NCBI GenBank assembly: GCA_025499625.1
Contig: JAFMVD010000031.1
Location: forward strand, 1 to 64,000
DNA from: Carboxylicivirga fragile
Lineage (GTDB): Bacteria; Bacteroidota; Bacteroidia; Bacteroidales; Marinilabiliaceae
Length of the DNA stretch: 64,000 bases
Reading direction: 5' to 3'
Position numbers and translations under genes: made by a program. Position 1 is the stretch's first letter. Each line of letters starts with the position of its first letter. The notes below the pieces were generated by a model that saw nothing but the letters and a program-made list of their open reading frames with translations, was not told the origin of the DNA and made no database searches. This document shows, one piece after another, positions 45,908 to 54,956 of this stretch.

Positions 45908-46179
45908 ACGGCATCACGTTTAAGTTTGAAAACCATGATGCTCCAAATAGCTAACAATATGCTACTGCTGGCATAACAAATATGCTCAATCACATTAAGA
46001 AGATCGGGTAAAATAAAACCTTCTAAGATCGTTAACACCCAACCAATAACCAGTAGCAAATAACCAGTCATCAGCAAGCGAGAGAAAGGAATTACTCTGA
46101 GCTGATCTCTTCTTAAAAAAAGAAAAATCAACACCCCTAAACTTATTAATAATCTGATTATTTCAACTTCCTGAATCAT
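45904..46179 (-). CDS. small three-helix membrane protein
   Basis: 91 aa, almost all hydrophobic: helices at about 7-24, 32-53 and 62-84, with a basic tail (MVFKLKRDAV). No recognised motif. It starts the operon with the membrane kinase and receiver, to which it is joined by a 4-bp overlap. Its helix layout resembles the N-terminal membrane part of that kinase, so it may be a sensor subunit. That is inference. Confidence 0.7.
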   Translation of the reverse strand: MIQEVEIIRLLISLGVLIFLFLRRDQLRVIPFSRLLMTGYLLLVIGWVLTILEGFILPDLLNVIEHICYASSSILLAIWSIMVFKLKRDAV

Positions 46180-46235
46180 TTATATTATTTTCACTTAAGT
46201 TATTGTACTAAATATAGTAATATTTTTCGTTGGTA

Positions 46236-48383
46236 TCATAAAGCTATTCGCCATATTAATTTACCCATAATGGTTGTTTGCTCTAACCGCATACCATTTG
46301 TTGTGTTGTATTGCTGATTAACTACAAAATAAAAGAAACTACCAATTTTTGGAATCCAGTTAATCCGATAGTTAATTAACATGTAATCACTTAGGTTATT
46401 CCATTGGGCAAATATACTCGTATGCATTTTAGGATTAAACGCATACTGAACCCTGGCACCCAATTCGTCGGTTACAAAATAGTCTTGAGGTAGATCAAGG
46501 TAATTACGTTGCCAATCTAATTCAAAATTCAAATGCTTGTTTAAATTAAGATAGCTTGTTAAATCCCATTCGTAACGCTTGCCAGTATAAAAATCGCCAA
46601 CATCAATTATGGCATCCAATGCAATTCGTCTTCCTCGAAATGAGAAAAACTCCAAGACATAACGATTACCCCAGTAGGTTCCGGCCGGAATAAAAACAGA
46701 ATCAACTAAATCAAATCCTTCATCCGGTTTGTCCATTTGATGAACAATATTGAATTCAAGTATATCACCACTTCGAGCCACAAAACCAAGTGGCCGCCAT
46801 TCGTATTCCATTGATTCTGCCTTACCAGATTGTGGGTGCAGATACAAATTAAAATCAAGAGGTTTGAGGTTGTAATTACGAACAAAAGGCGTTTGCTTAA
46901 AACGTGGATTAAACTGCAACTCAGTAGAAAGTTTATGGTAATTTCTACGCTTAAGAAAACCCATTTCCGGATTAAAATTTTGCTGAACTGATGTAAATGA
47001 CAAATCGTACTCCACAATATCGTTGGGATAACTTAAGGCAAGATGGTACGAAAGGTTGTCTTTATTCGAAATTTCTATGTCATCATATTCGGTTTCGGTT
47101 CCAGCCATTGTGGCTGTTAAAATAAGGTTCTTATTTGTCCACAAATTGGATGTTGAATAGATGAAGTCAGCACCGTAAGTTCGATTGTATCCTTTTTCTG
47201 AGAACTTCTGCATGGCTGTGATACCAATGCTCGATTGCTCAAATAAATCTTGCTTAACACGAATAAGTGAAAAATTAGTTGATGGAAGAGAATCTAGACT
47301 ATTTGTTTGAATGGACATTAGTCCAACATTGGTTCCTTTTAGTTTACCAAATAAACGTACCCCTCCAATGATGGGCACTTCTCTGTTTTGCTCAATACCA
47401 ATACGCCTAGAATAGAACAATTCCGTTGGCCCAACTTCTGAACGATAGTTGTTCTTACCTTCCAAAAAAAATTGTCGTTTCTCAGGGTAAAACAAGGAAA
47501 ACCGGGTGAGATTAATTTGTTGCCTATCGGATTCAACTTGCGCAAAATCAGTATTCGCTGAAAAGTTTAATTTCAAAGTAGGTGTAATGTCTAAATTCAG
47601 TTCGCCACCAACCTTTAGCTTAGTTTCACTCTCACTTTCATTAAATTCAACGCCCGATAATAAATAGGGCATCAGTTCAATTTTTGTGCCTTGCTTAATG
47701 TCCTTTAAGCCTGTTAATGTTCCAGCTTGTGAAATTCTTTCCAAATCAAAATTTCTCGTCCACCCTTGCCATAATACTTGTTCGTTTTTACGGCGAATAT
47801 TACGTTCGAAGTTGATGCCCCATACCTGCGTTACCTCACCTTTAAATTTTAGTGTGCTAAAGGGAATTACAAACTCAGCAAACCAGCCTTCGTCTGTTAT
47901 AGATGTTGCTACGTCCCACACCCCATTCCAATCCTTATTAAAATCCTGTCCTTCATCACCCACCCACACATCAGCCATGGCGCCATTAGGGTTGGTTACA
48001 AACAAGTAACCATTCCGATTATCATTAAATGGGCTTACGATAATTTCAAAATTATCATCACTTCGCCAGCTGAAATCGCGTTGCATTTGCCGGGCAATTA
48101 TTTTTGAAGCATCACTATCGTAACACCAAACTCCCACATATAGATTAACATCTGAGAACACAATTGCAACCTTTGTAAGCTCCGTAGCAAGTTCACCTTC
48201 TTTCTGTTCTCTTTGTGTGAAATTATCAATGGCTAATGCCTGTGTCCAACAAGCTTCATTTAGTTTACCGTCTAATGTAATTTTCTCATCAACAGGGTAG
48301 GCTACGAGATGATCTACATTTGCTTCTTGAGCCACCAAATGGCCTATAAAAAGAAGGAATATGAATGTACTAGTGAGTCTCAT
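46236..48383 (-). CDS. DUF5916 protein with CBM9-like N-terminal domain
   Basis: 715 aa. Signal peptide (about 1-18), a CBM9-like beta-sandwich (about 25-205: KITLDGKLNEACW, LYVGVWCYDSD, FEIIVSPFNDNRNGYLF), then a long DUF5916 region built of amphipathic strands that reads as an outer membrane barrel. The family is widespread in Bacteroidota, often annotated as hydrolase or carbohydrate-binding, with no proven role. Single gene. Confidence 0.85.
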   Translation of the reverse strand: MRLTSTFIFLLFIGHLVAQEANVDHLVAYPVDEKITLDGKLNEACWTQALAIDNFTQREQKEGELATELTKVAIVFSDVNLYVGVWCYDSDASKIIARQMQRDFSWRSDDNFEIIVSPFNDNRNGYLFVTNPNGAMADVWVGDEGQDFNKDWNGVWDVATSITDEGWFAEFVIPFSTLKFKGEVTQVWGINFERNIRRKNEQVLWQGWTRNFDLERISQAGTLTGLKDIKQGTKIELMPYLLSGVEFNESESETKLKVGGELNLDITPTLKLNFSANTDFAQVESDRQQINLTRFSLFYPEKRQFFLEGKNNYRSEVGPTELFYSRRIGIEQNREVPIIGGVRLFGKLKGTNVGLMSIQTNSLDSLPSTNFSLIRVKQDLFEQSSIGITAMQKFSEKGYNRTYGADFIYSTSNLWTNKNLILTATMAGTETEYDDIEISNKDNLSYHLALSYPNDIVEYDLSFTSVQQNFNPEMGFLKRRNYHKLSTELQFNPRFKQTPFVRNYNLKPLDFNLYLHPQSGKAESMEYEWRPLGFVARSGDILEFNIVHQMDKPDEGFDLVDSVFIPAGTYWGNRYVLEFFSFRGRRIALDAIIDVGDFYTGKRYEWDLTSYLNLNKHLNFELDWQRNYLDLPQDYFVTDELGARVQYAFNPKMHTSIFAQWNNLSDYMLINYRINWIPKIGSFFYFVVNQQYNTTNGMRLEQTTIMGKLIWRIAL

Positions 48384-48569
48384 AACGACACTTTGAAAAC
48401 ATTTATAAGAACTTATAAGTTATTAATTAATATAGCTATTACAAAATCGTATTAATTTATTTCACTGAAAATCATAACCATCCGACACCGATTTGAAGAA
48501 CAAAACATTGCATTTGTAAGGATTTTCATACATGAACGACCAATCAATCAAATAATTTAAACACACATT

Positions 48570-49109
48570 ATGAATCGATTATTACTAAGTTTAACTATTG
48601 TGCTAATAGGAATTACTGGTACAAAAGCACAAGAATCATTTTACGATATTAAAGTAAACACGCTGGAAGGTGAAGCATATACCCTCAGCGAATTAAAGGG
48701 TAAGAAAATAATGGTTGTTAATACGGCCAGTAAATGCAAGTATACCAAGCAGTACGAAATGCTTGAATTGCTCTACAAAAAATATGAGCAACAAGGATTT
48801 ATTGTCCTGGCATTTCCTTCAGAAAGTTTTGGAGATACCGAGTTTGAAGATGATGAAGAAATTCGAACTTTTTGTACCAAACACTATGATATAACCTTTC
48901 CAATCTTTGAAAAAGTTGAGATATCAAAAAGTGAAATGCACCCAATTTATCAGTGGCTAACACAAAAAAGCAAAAATGGCAAACAGGACAGTAAGGTGAA
49001 GTGGAATTTCCAGAAGTACTTGATTGATGAAAATGGACAACTAGTTGATGTACTATCACCGGGCAAGAAACCCTACAATAAAGATGTTATTGAATGGATC
49101 GAAAGTTAG
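48570..49109 (+). CDS. exported glutathione-peroxidase-like protein with altered active site
   Basis: 179 aa with a signal peptide (about 1-20, ending TKAQ), so periplasmic or envelope. The GPx fold is clear: C56 in VNTASKCKYTKQYEML, W145/N146 in KWNFQKYLID and second cysteine C102 in RTFC. The block normally FPCNQFG reads FPSESFG (82-88), so the catalytic Gln is Ser86. The usual QEPG after it is also lost. Activity may be weak or changed. Single gene with its own terminator. Confidence 0.83.
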   Translation: MNRLLLSLTIVLIGITGTKAQESFYDIKVNTLEGEAYTLSELKGKKIMVVNTASKCKYTKQYEMLELLYKKYEQQGFIVLAFPSESFGDTEFEDDEEIRTFCTKHYDITFPIFEKVEISKSEMHPIYQWLTQKSKNGKQDSKVKWNFQKYLIDENGQLVDVLSPGKKPYNKDVIEWIES

Positions 49110-49114
49110 TGTGA

Positions 49115-49140
49115 AAGCCTCCCTCTTGGAGGCTTTTTTA
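49115..49140 (+). terminator. terminator of the GPx-like gene
   Basis: AAAGCCTCC and GGAGGCTTT form a 9-bp perfect stem with a 5-nt loop followed by further T. Confidence 0.92.
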
Positions 49141-49285
49141 TTCTATCTGAGCCAAAGGTATTTTATCATACACCAACTTTACGTCATCAATTATTATAAT
49201 ACTGCCAATTGCGCCCCATTATAACTTAACGAAGATATCTGTAAAGACGAATGCTGGCAATAGATCACTATCCATGCTTACAATT

Positions 49286-49822
49286 TTACTGCCAAAATAT
49301 AAATAATATAATAGCTACAACAATGCCAATGCTTGATAGCACTATTCCTCTTTTAAACAATCTGGTATTTGGTTTATACATCCAAAATGAAGAGATGGCC
49401 AAAAAAAGTAAGAGAATACCATAAACCGTCGCGAACCAGTGTAGTACCTCGCGGCTAATGGCCTTATGCATGAAATTCATTTTATCAATTAAATATGGAT
49501 ATTCCATAAGCGTATAACGAACTTCACCAGTCAGCTTATTATAAGTGCCTTCATCAAAAGCTATGGTCTCTTTTGTTTCATTAGTAAACCTTAAGTGGCG
49601 AATATCCAACTTATCGCTTAATTCAGATCGTTTTAAGTTGGCTTCAAGTTTAAGGGCATAGTTGTTCTCTACCTTAAAAACATCCGTATCACGATATATT
49701 AATACAATGCCACTAATGCTAAAAACAATGGTAATACCAACGGTTAAAAATCCAATATCTCGATGTAATTGTCGAATGACTTTCTGAATTGAACGCTTCG
49801 ACCTTGCTTCTTTCTGCTTCAT
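49286..49822 (-). CDS. PepSY-associated membrane protein
   Basis: 178 aa. N-terminal basic stretch, helix at about 22-45 (IGFLTVGITIVFSISGIVLI), an extracytoplasmic domain (about 46-125), then helices at about 126-147 and 157-176. This is a short PepSY-type protein as found next to iron-uptake genes, with HRDIGF and LHWFATVYGILL motifs. Full PepSY reductases are longer. This short form is common in Bacteroidota. No iron gene adjoins it. It lies after the tRNA-Leu terminator. Confidence 0.75.
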   Translation of the reverse strand: MKQKEARSKRSIQKVIRQLHRDIGFLTVGITIVFSISGIVLIYRDTDVFKVENNYALKLEANLKRSELSDKLDIRHLRFTNETKETIAFDEGTYNKLTGEVRYTLMEYPYLIDKMNFMHKAISREVLHWFATVYGILLLFLAISSFWMYKPNTRLFKRGIVLSSIGIVVAIILFIFWQ

Positions 49823-49879
49823 ATATAACTATTCTGTTTAGATGGTGAATTTAATGAAACTTTAAAAAAGAGATATAAA

Positions 49880-49908
49880 AAAGCCTGACACTAAACGTAT
49901 CAGGCTTT
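49880..49908 (-). terminator. terminator of tRNA-Leu
   Basis: AAAGCCTGA and TCAGGCTTT form a 9-bp stem. A T-rich tail follows on the minus strand. Confidence 0.85.
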
Positions 49909-49915
49909 CTTACTG

Positions 49916-49999
49916 TACCCAGAGCCGGGATCGAACCGGCACGATATTGCTATCACTGGTGTTTGAGACCAGCGCGTCTACCAATTCCGCCATCTGGGC
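49916..49999 (-). tRNA. tRNA-Leu (CAA)
   Basis: 84 nt with a variable arm (TGATAGCAATATCG). Acceptor GCCCAGA/TCTGGGT, anticodon CAA in CTGGTCTCAAACACCAG, T-arm CCGGTTCGATCCCGG, discriminator A. No broken copy lies next to it, unlike Asn, Ser and Arg. Confidence 0.96.
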
Positions 50000-50091
50000 A
50001 AAACACTCTATTGAGCTTTTTTGCGGTTGCGAAGATAAGTCAAATCGCGTGTTCTGCAAAAAAAATCTGATAAAATGTTTTAATTTCTTAA

Positions 50092-51492
50092 CTACACCTT
50101 TTCAAGTGCTTCTTTCTTAGCATCTATCCTTTTTACAACGATTCCATATATAATAAGAGAGATAGCAGATATTGTTGCCACTCCTACGAAGAAGAACCAT
50201 ATATAATGAGCATTGTCGTATGCTGTTAATTTCTGAGTCTCAGTTAAAGTCAATGGATCAGGACAAAACTTCTCCAATAGAAATCCTGAAGAAATAAATC
50301 CAAACAACGATGAAAAAAACGAATGCAAATGGCTAAAACCAAGATAAAGTCCCTCTTCCCCCTTGGGTGCTTGCAACGAGAAATATTCCAAGAATCGAGG
50401 CGAAATGAAAGACTCTGCCAAGCCTTGAAATGCAATGCCTATAATCATCATTAAAGCAATAGGATGCATCACCATAAATCCAAGGTTAATGTCATCAACA
50501 TTAATCATATTTCCAGAAGCCATTGCTAAAGCAGATATTGGCATAATAAACATACCTATGGTCATCGAGAATAAGGCACTTCGTTTTCTTAACCAAGCTG
50601 TTATAGGCCCTACTGTTAAAAATACAATTAAAGGATTTACATTGGCATACCATGACGGAGAAGCTTCCTCTCCTGCCATTCGCAATACATATTTAGGCAT
50701 GGTAGCATATAATTGATGTTGGACCATCCAGAACCCTGTGATAATGACAATCAGAATAATTAATCGTGCATTTAGACAAACACGTACTAATGCACGCCAT
50801 ATTTCCCCAATCGACTTTCCTTCGCCACTTCTTACCGTAGGACGGAAGAATAAGAAAACGGCTATTAATGCCAGTAAAGTCATTCCAGCTGAGAAATAAC
50901 TAATGTTAATTAAACCAACATTACCCATAGCCTCGCGTAATGGTTTAACAATTGTTTTTCCTGAGAAAGAACCAATATTTACGATGGTGTAAAAAATAGA
51001 AAAACCTGTAGCCCTGTTTGCTACAGAAGTCTCCTTAGCAACAGTCCCTGTTATTACAGATTTAATGAAGCTTCCTCCAATGATAATCAATGCCATAATA
51101 GGAAGTATAGCGTATTTACTATTTGACTCACGCAAGCCAGTAAACTCGGTTGAAAAACCATACTCAGCTAATCCTGCCGACTCAAGTAGAGTTGGTAAAA
51201 CGCCCAATCCTGCATAACCAATACTCAAAAAGGCAAAAGCCATGATAAGCGATTTCTTAAAACCAATTTTATCAGCATAAGCACCTGCAAAGGTCGGTAA
51301 GAAATACAGAAGAGCACTAAACGAGCCAGCGATAGTTGCTGCTTCAACATCACTAAAAGCCAAAATTCGCGATAGATAAAGCGTGATTACAATAAAAACA
51401 CCATAGTAAGCCGCGCGTTCAAGCAACTCGGCAAAGTTCGCTACCCAAAATGCATTGCTAAACCGTTTAAAAAATCCTACCTTCTCTTCCAT
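50092..51492 (-). CDS. MFS transporter, possibly peptide-transporter-like
   Basis: 466 aa with about 12 membrane segments. The N-terminus ANFAELLERAAYYGVFIVITLYLSR, read in two parts, resembles the E-R-x-x-Y-Y-G block of proton-peptide (POT) transporters, and ADKIGFKKSLI matches the MFS loop 2-3 motif. A later WMVQHQLYATMPKYVLRM helix carries an invariant-looking Gln. The substrate is uncertain. Single gene, divergent from recO. Confidence 0.8.
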   Translation of the reverse strand: MEEKVGFFKRFSNAFWVANFAELLERAAYYGVFIVITLYLSRILAFSDVEAATIAGSFSALLYFLPTFAGAYADKIGFKKSLIMAFAFLSIGYAGLGVLPTLLESAGLAEYGFSTEFTGLRESNSKYAILPIMALIIIGGSFIKSVITGTVAKETSVANRATGFSIFYTIVNIGSFSGKTIVKPLREAMGNVGLINISYFSAGMTLLALIAVFLFFRPTVRSGEGKSIGEIWRALVRVCLNARLIILIVIITGFWMVQHQLYATMPKYVLRMAGEEASPSWYANVNPLIVFLTVGPITAWLRKRSALFSMTIGMFIMPISALAMASGNMINVDDINLGFMVMHPIALMMIIGIAFQGLAESFISPRFLEYFSLQAPKGEEGLYLGFSHLHSFFSSLFGFISSGFLLEKFCPDPLTLTETQKLTAYDNAHYIWFFFVGVATISAISLIIYGIVVKRIDAKKEALEKV

Positions 51493-51609
51493 GTTTATCT
51501 CTTTTCCTTATATATTATTCTTGTAATAGACATTTGCTGGCAAAAATAAGGAGATTACTCAGAGCTGCAACCTTTCAGCCCATTTTGGAATAATTTTAAC
51601 ATTTTCCAC

Positions 51610-51639
51610 TTAGAGTTTATAAACTGCTACGTATTTTTG
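51610..51639 (+). promoter_or_regulatory. promoter of recO, very close to the start codon
   Basis: TTAG (one mismatch from TTTG), 18-bp spacer, TATTTTTG (51632-51639). The recO ATG is 4 bp further on, so the transcript may be leaderless or nearly so. Confidence 0.55.
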
Positions 51640-51643
51640 TACT

Positions 51644-52381
51644 ATGATTCATGCAAGTAGAGGCATTGTCCTTAACCACATCAAATACAAGGAAAACAGC
51701 ATAATTGTTAACATTTACACCGAAGAACTTGGTCGGCAAGCGTATGTTGTAAATCGGGTGCGAACATCAAAAAGCAAAGGAAATACAGTTTTGCTACAGC
51801 CTCTTACTTTGCTAGATATGCAGGTATACCATCGCCCAAAAGCTGAATTACATCGAATTAAAGACTTTAAGGTTGCACATCCACAAGTATCCATCCCCTT
51901 TCAGCAAGACAAGCGCACTATTGCCTTTTTTCTTACTGAGATGATGTACAAGGTACTGCGAGAGGAAGAAAAGAACGAAGCCTTATTTGCTTTTATCTAT
52001 GAAGCCATCATGGTATTCGATGCAGATATAGACGGCAACCATAACTTTCATTTATTCTTTCTATTTCAATTAAGTCGCTTTTTAGGTTTTGGACCAGCTA
52101 GCAACGACTCCGTTCATAATTCACATTTCGATTTACTCAATGGAAATTTTATTAAGCAAGAACCTACTCATGGCTATTTTGTTCATGGCGATATATTAAA
52201 GTATTGGGAGCAACTATTTAAACTTCAAATATCAGACTTATCGCAACTACAAATGAGTAGCTCAGTTCGTAACGATATTTTAAATGCGCTCATCCTCTTT
52301 TATCAACTTCACCTCGATGGCCTGGGCGAATTTAAAACCCTAAGCGTATTACGACAGTTATACAATAATCCCGATCGTTAG
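51644..52381 (+). CDS. recO: DNA repair protein RecO
   Basis: 245 aa. N-terminal OB fold (IVLNHIKYKENSIIVNIYTEELGRQAYVVNRVR, read as two strands and a loop) and a helical C-terminal domain. It works with RecF and RecR to load RecA at gaps. The zinc cysteines found in many RecO proteins are not evident. The predicted promoter lies 4 bp before the start codon. The next gene begins 139 bp downstream on the same strand. Confidence 0.92.
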   Translation: MIHASRGIVLNHIKYKENSIIVNIYTEELGRQAYVVNRVRTSKSKGNTVLLQPLTLLDMQVYHRPKAELHRIKDFKVAHPQVSIPFQQDKRTIAFFLTEMMYKVLREEEKNEALFAFIYEAIMVFDADIDGNHNFHLFFLFQLSRFLGFGPASNDSVHNSHFDLLNGNFIKQEPTHGYFVHGDILKYWEQLFKLQISDLSQLQMSSSVRNDILNALILFYQLHLDGLGEFKTLSVLRQLYNNPDR

Positions 52382-52520
52382 CAGCCTGCGACAATGTATT
52401 GGTCAAATAATTGAGCGCGTTAGTTTAAAAAAGATCAAATAATCGAAAATAGAAGTCGATATTGTGCCACGGTTTCCTTAAATTTAATAATTAATAAGGA
52501 CCATCACTATAGCACCAATT

Positions 52521-53663
52521 ATGCAAATAAGTCCTAAGTACCATAACTTATCGTCAAGTTTTATTTCAACTTTGAATCCACTAATCAGTGAATATGACGC
52601 TATTAATTTGGCCGAAGGTTACACTGGTTTTCATTGCTCAAAGGCATTAATTGAACTCGTCAACAAACACTTACGCGAAGGACTAAATCAGTTTGCACCC
52701 TTTGAAGGAGAATTCGCACTGCGCGAAAAAATCGCAACTAAAACGGAGCACTTATACAGTCGTATTTATCAGCCAGAAACGGAAGTAACAATTACGGCAG
52801 GTGTAGCACAAGCTATGTTTACAGCCATTTCGGCCCTTGTTAAAGAAGGTGACGAAGTAATTGTTTTTGAACCGGCTAACGAATATTGCGTACCAGCCAT
52901 TGAGATGAATGGCGGACAAGCTGTTTTTGTACCAATGAAAGAACCCGATTACCATATTGACTGGGAAGAGGTTCAGAAAATGATTAGCACAAAAACACGA
53001 ATGATTATTATTAATACGCCTCATAGTCCTACTGGATGGGTTATGAGTGAGATTGATATGATTCGCTTACAACGCATCATCAACGGTACCAAAATAATCA
53101 TCCTGAGTGAAGAAACCTTTGAACACATTGTGTTTGACGGCGAATCACACCAAAGTGTTTCACTTTACCCTAAGTTAGCTGATCGAAGCATTATTATTTC
53201 TTCATTTGGTGAAACCTACCATGTTACAGGATGGCAAATAGGTTATTGTCTGGCCCCCAAAGAAATTATGCGCGAATTTAGGCAAGTGCATCAAGTGATG
53301 ATGCAAAGTGTTAATTCTCCTTTTCAATTGGCAATAGCCGAATACCTCGATAATAAAGAAGAATACCTGAATTTGAAGGCGTTTTATCAGAAGCGTCGTG
53401 ATTATTTTCTAGAGCTAATGGAAGGATCAAAGCTCAAACCAATTATGGGGAAAGGTACCTTTTTCCAGCTCTTTAGTTTCAGTGCCATATCCGACGAGAA
53501 AGATAAGGACTTTGTCATTCGATTAATCAAAGAACATGGCGTCGCCGTTATGCCAATTAGTGCATTCTGCCACGAGAAAGTCAAGAAACAAATAATAAGA
53601 GTAAACTTTGCGAAGCCTGATGAATTATTGCAGGAGGCGGCTCTGAGATTTAAACAGCTTTAG
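52521..53663 (+). CDS. aminotransferase-fold protein lacking PLP-binding residues
   Basis: 380 aa, clearly a class I/II (fold type I) aminotransferase of the methionine/kynurenine group by length and overall pattern. Yet each cofactor contact I can align is changed. The Schiff-base Lys in SFGKTYH is E231. The Asp that binds the pyridine nitrogen is E197, with the partner Tyr as F200. The Asn of HNPTG is S169. The phosphate-binding Lys/Arg of TGWK is Q239. The stacking Tyr of PAYDSY is Asn. The C-terminal substrate Arg (IRVNF) is kept. The frame is intact. Probably not a transaminase; role unknown. Confidence 0.85.
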   Translation: MQISPKYHNLSSSFISTLNPLISEYDAINLAEGYTGFHCSKALIELVNKHLREGLNQFAPFEGEFALREKIATKTEHLYSRIYQPETEVTITAGVAQAMFTAISALVKEGDEVIVFEPANEYCVPAIEMNGGQAVFVPMKEPDYHIDWEEVQKMISTKTRMIIINTPHSPTGWVMSEIDMIRLQRIINGTKIIILSEETFEHIVFDGESHQSVSLYPKLADRSIIISSFGETYHVTGWQIGYCLAPKEIMREFRQVHQVMMQSVNSPFQLAIAEYLDNKEEYLNLKAFYQKRRDYFLELMEGSKLKPIMGKGTFFQLFSFSAISDEKDKDFVIRLIKEHGVAVMPISAFCHEKVKKQIIRVNFAKPDELLQEAALRFKQL

Positions 53664-53715
53664 TGTCGTACCTGCTAAGACAAAGCAATTAATCCATCTC
53701 AGCTTATACAAATCA

Positions 53716-53745
53716 AAGGCTCATCGACAAAAATCAATGAGCCTT
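53716..53745. terminator. bidirectional terminator
   Basis: AAGGCTCAT and ATGAGCCTT form a 9-bp perfect stem between convergent genes. Confidence 0.82.
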
Positions 53746-53751
53746 CTTATA

Positions 53752-54528
53752 TTATTCCTCAGGAATATAGGATAGTTTATCTTGATACCAGCCCAGCGAA
53801 TTTTCAATCTTACGGGTAATCTTAATGGTTTTGGCCCATAACTCCTTCATACCTTCCACCTCTTCGAGTTGTTTGTTGGCTACATCAGTCATTGCACCAT
53901 ATTCAGTACGGTCTTTAAATCGTGATATAATCCACATCATTGGTCGATCAGAGCCCAAACCTCCTACATAGGTAGAAAATCCTAAATCAATATTATTATC
54001 CTGGTACAACTTAACCCAGTCTTTCATCAGTTGCTTTGCCTCCTTCATTTGGCCGGGCAGCACATACCAAGCCATTACATCAGTAAGCGGATAATCCAAT
54101 GCTCCACGTGCACCTGAAGGTGATGTATAAGATAAGGACTCCACCCATGTCATTATGCATTCGGTCGAACCATGGTAATTGCCATTAAAAGCATCGAAGG
54201 TACGATCCCAGCCAGCTTTATCTTTCTGATAGTGTTGATCCCAATCGCTGAATAAGCTATCCAGCGAAGCAAAGCTCTTACCTACCGGATAATTGTAATA
54301 GAAATTGAATTCATCATCACTAAATATATACACAGGGTAAGGATAACTTTTTTCTTCAAGAAAAGCTCTAAAGCCCGTTACCGCTTCCTTATACTCAAGA
54401 TACTTTGAGGGCTTTACCTCATCTACCACCACATAAAACTTACGTGTTTCCTTTTTATCCTGTGCATTAAGCAAAGTTGGCATACTTAAAAGTGCTGCCA
54501 TACACCATAACAATAAAGATGTTTTCAT
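53752..54528 (-). CDS. exported protein of unknown function
   Basis: 258 aa with a signal peptide (about 1-22, ending LNAQ). The rest is soluble and rich in Trp and Tyr. Two similar halves seem to be present: KFYVVVDEVKPSKYLEYKEA in the first and AWYVLPGQMKEAKQLMKDW in the second. This suggests a duplicated dimeric alpha-beta barrel-like fold, as in NIPSNAP or ABM domains. That reading is inference. Single gene with a shared terminator. Confidence 0.6.
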   Translation of the reverse strand: MKTSLLLWCMAALLSMPTLLNAQDKKETRKFYVVVDEVKPSKYLEYKEAVTGFRAFLEEKSYPYPVYIFSDDEFNFYYNYPVGKSFASLDSLFSDWDQHYQKDKAGWDRTFDAFNGNYHGSTECIMTWVESLSYTSPSGARGALDYPLTDVMAWYVLPGQMKEAKQLMKDWVKLYQDNNIDLGFSTYVGGLGSDRPMMWIISRFKDRTEYGAMTDVANKQLEEVEGMKELWAKTIKITRKIENSLGWYQDKLSYIPEE

Positions 54529-54827
54529 AATCCTTGTGTTTTAGATTAAATAATACAAATAGGAATTTAAAGCCTGATTAAATTAATCTGCGATTCTGCC
54601 GGGGATTAACCATTGCCATAAGCAATATGATCGAGTTATCATTTTGCTATTCAACTGGATAAGATTCGTAAGATAAAGCTAAACACATGACAAAGTCAAT
54701 CTTTCATGGCACTTTTATTATTGACTTCAATAAATTAATGCCTCGAGATAACGGCTATAGTACTAAAAAAGTAAGTCGACACTTATGAATGTTTTACAAA
54801 TTGATTACTTTTGCAGCAACAAAACAA
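54529..54827. other. intergenic region with the tRNA-Arg promoter
   Basis: No gene is supported. A -7 box TACTTTTG (54806-54813) lies 15 bp before the broken tRNA-Arg copy. No good -33 box is seen. The remainder shows no clear structure. Confidence 0.45.
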
Positions 54828-54868
54828 AGTCCCTTAGTTCCCCTGATAGCTATTAGGGGGGATAGAAT
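54828..54868 (+). pseudogene. broken tRNA-Arg copy interrupted by a palindrome
   Basis: 54828-54840 equals the first 13 nt of the intact tRNA-Arg. CCCCTGATAGCTATTAGGGG (54840-54859) then replaces D-loop bases AAC, and GGATAGAAT (54860-54868) resumes the D-arm. Similarity ends at about 54876. The CAA flank before it also recurs before the intact gene. At 56 bp from copy to gene it was never a full tRNA or has been shortened. Confidence 0.85.
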
Positions 54869-54883
54869 GACTAGTTTTTTCAA

Positions 54884-54955
54884 AGTCCCTTAGTTCAACG
54901 GATAGAATAGCAGTTTCCTAAACTGTAGATATGGGTTCGATTCCCGTAGGGACTA
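54884..54955 (+). tRNA. tRNA-Arg (CCT)
   Basis: 72 nt. Acceptor AGTCCCT/AGGGACT, D-arm TAGTTCAACGGATAGAATA, anticodon CCT in GCAGTTTCCTAAACTGT, T-arm ATGGGTTCGATTCCCGT, discriminator A. Confidence 0.95.
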
Positions 54956-54956
54956 C

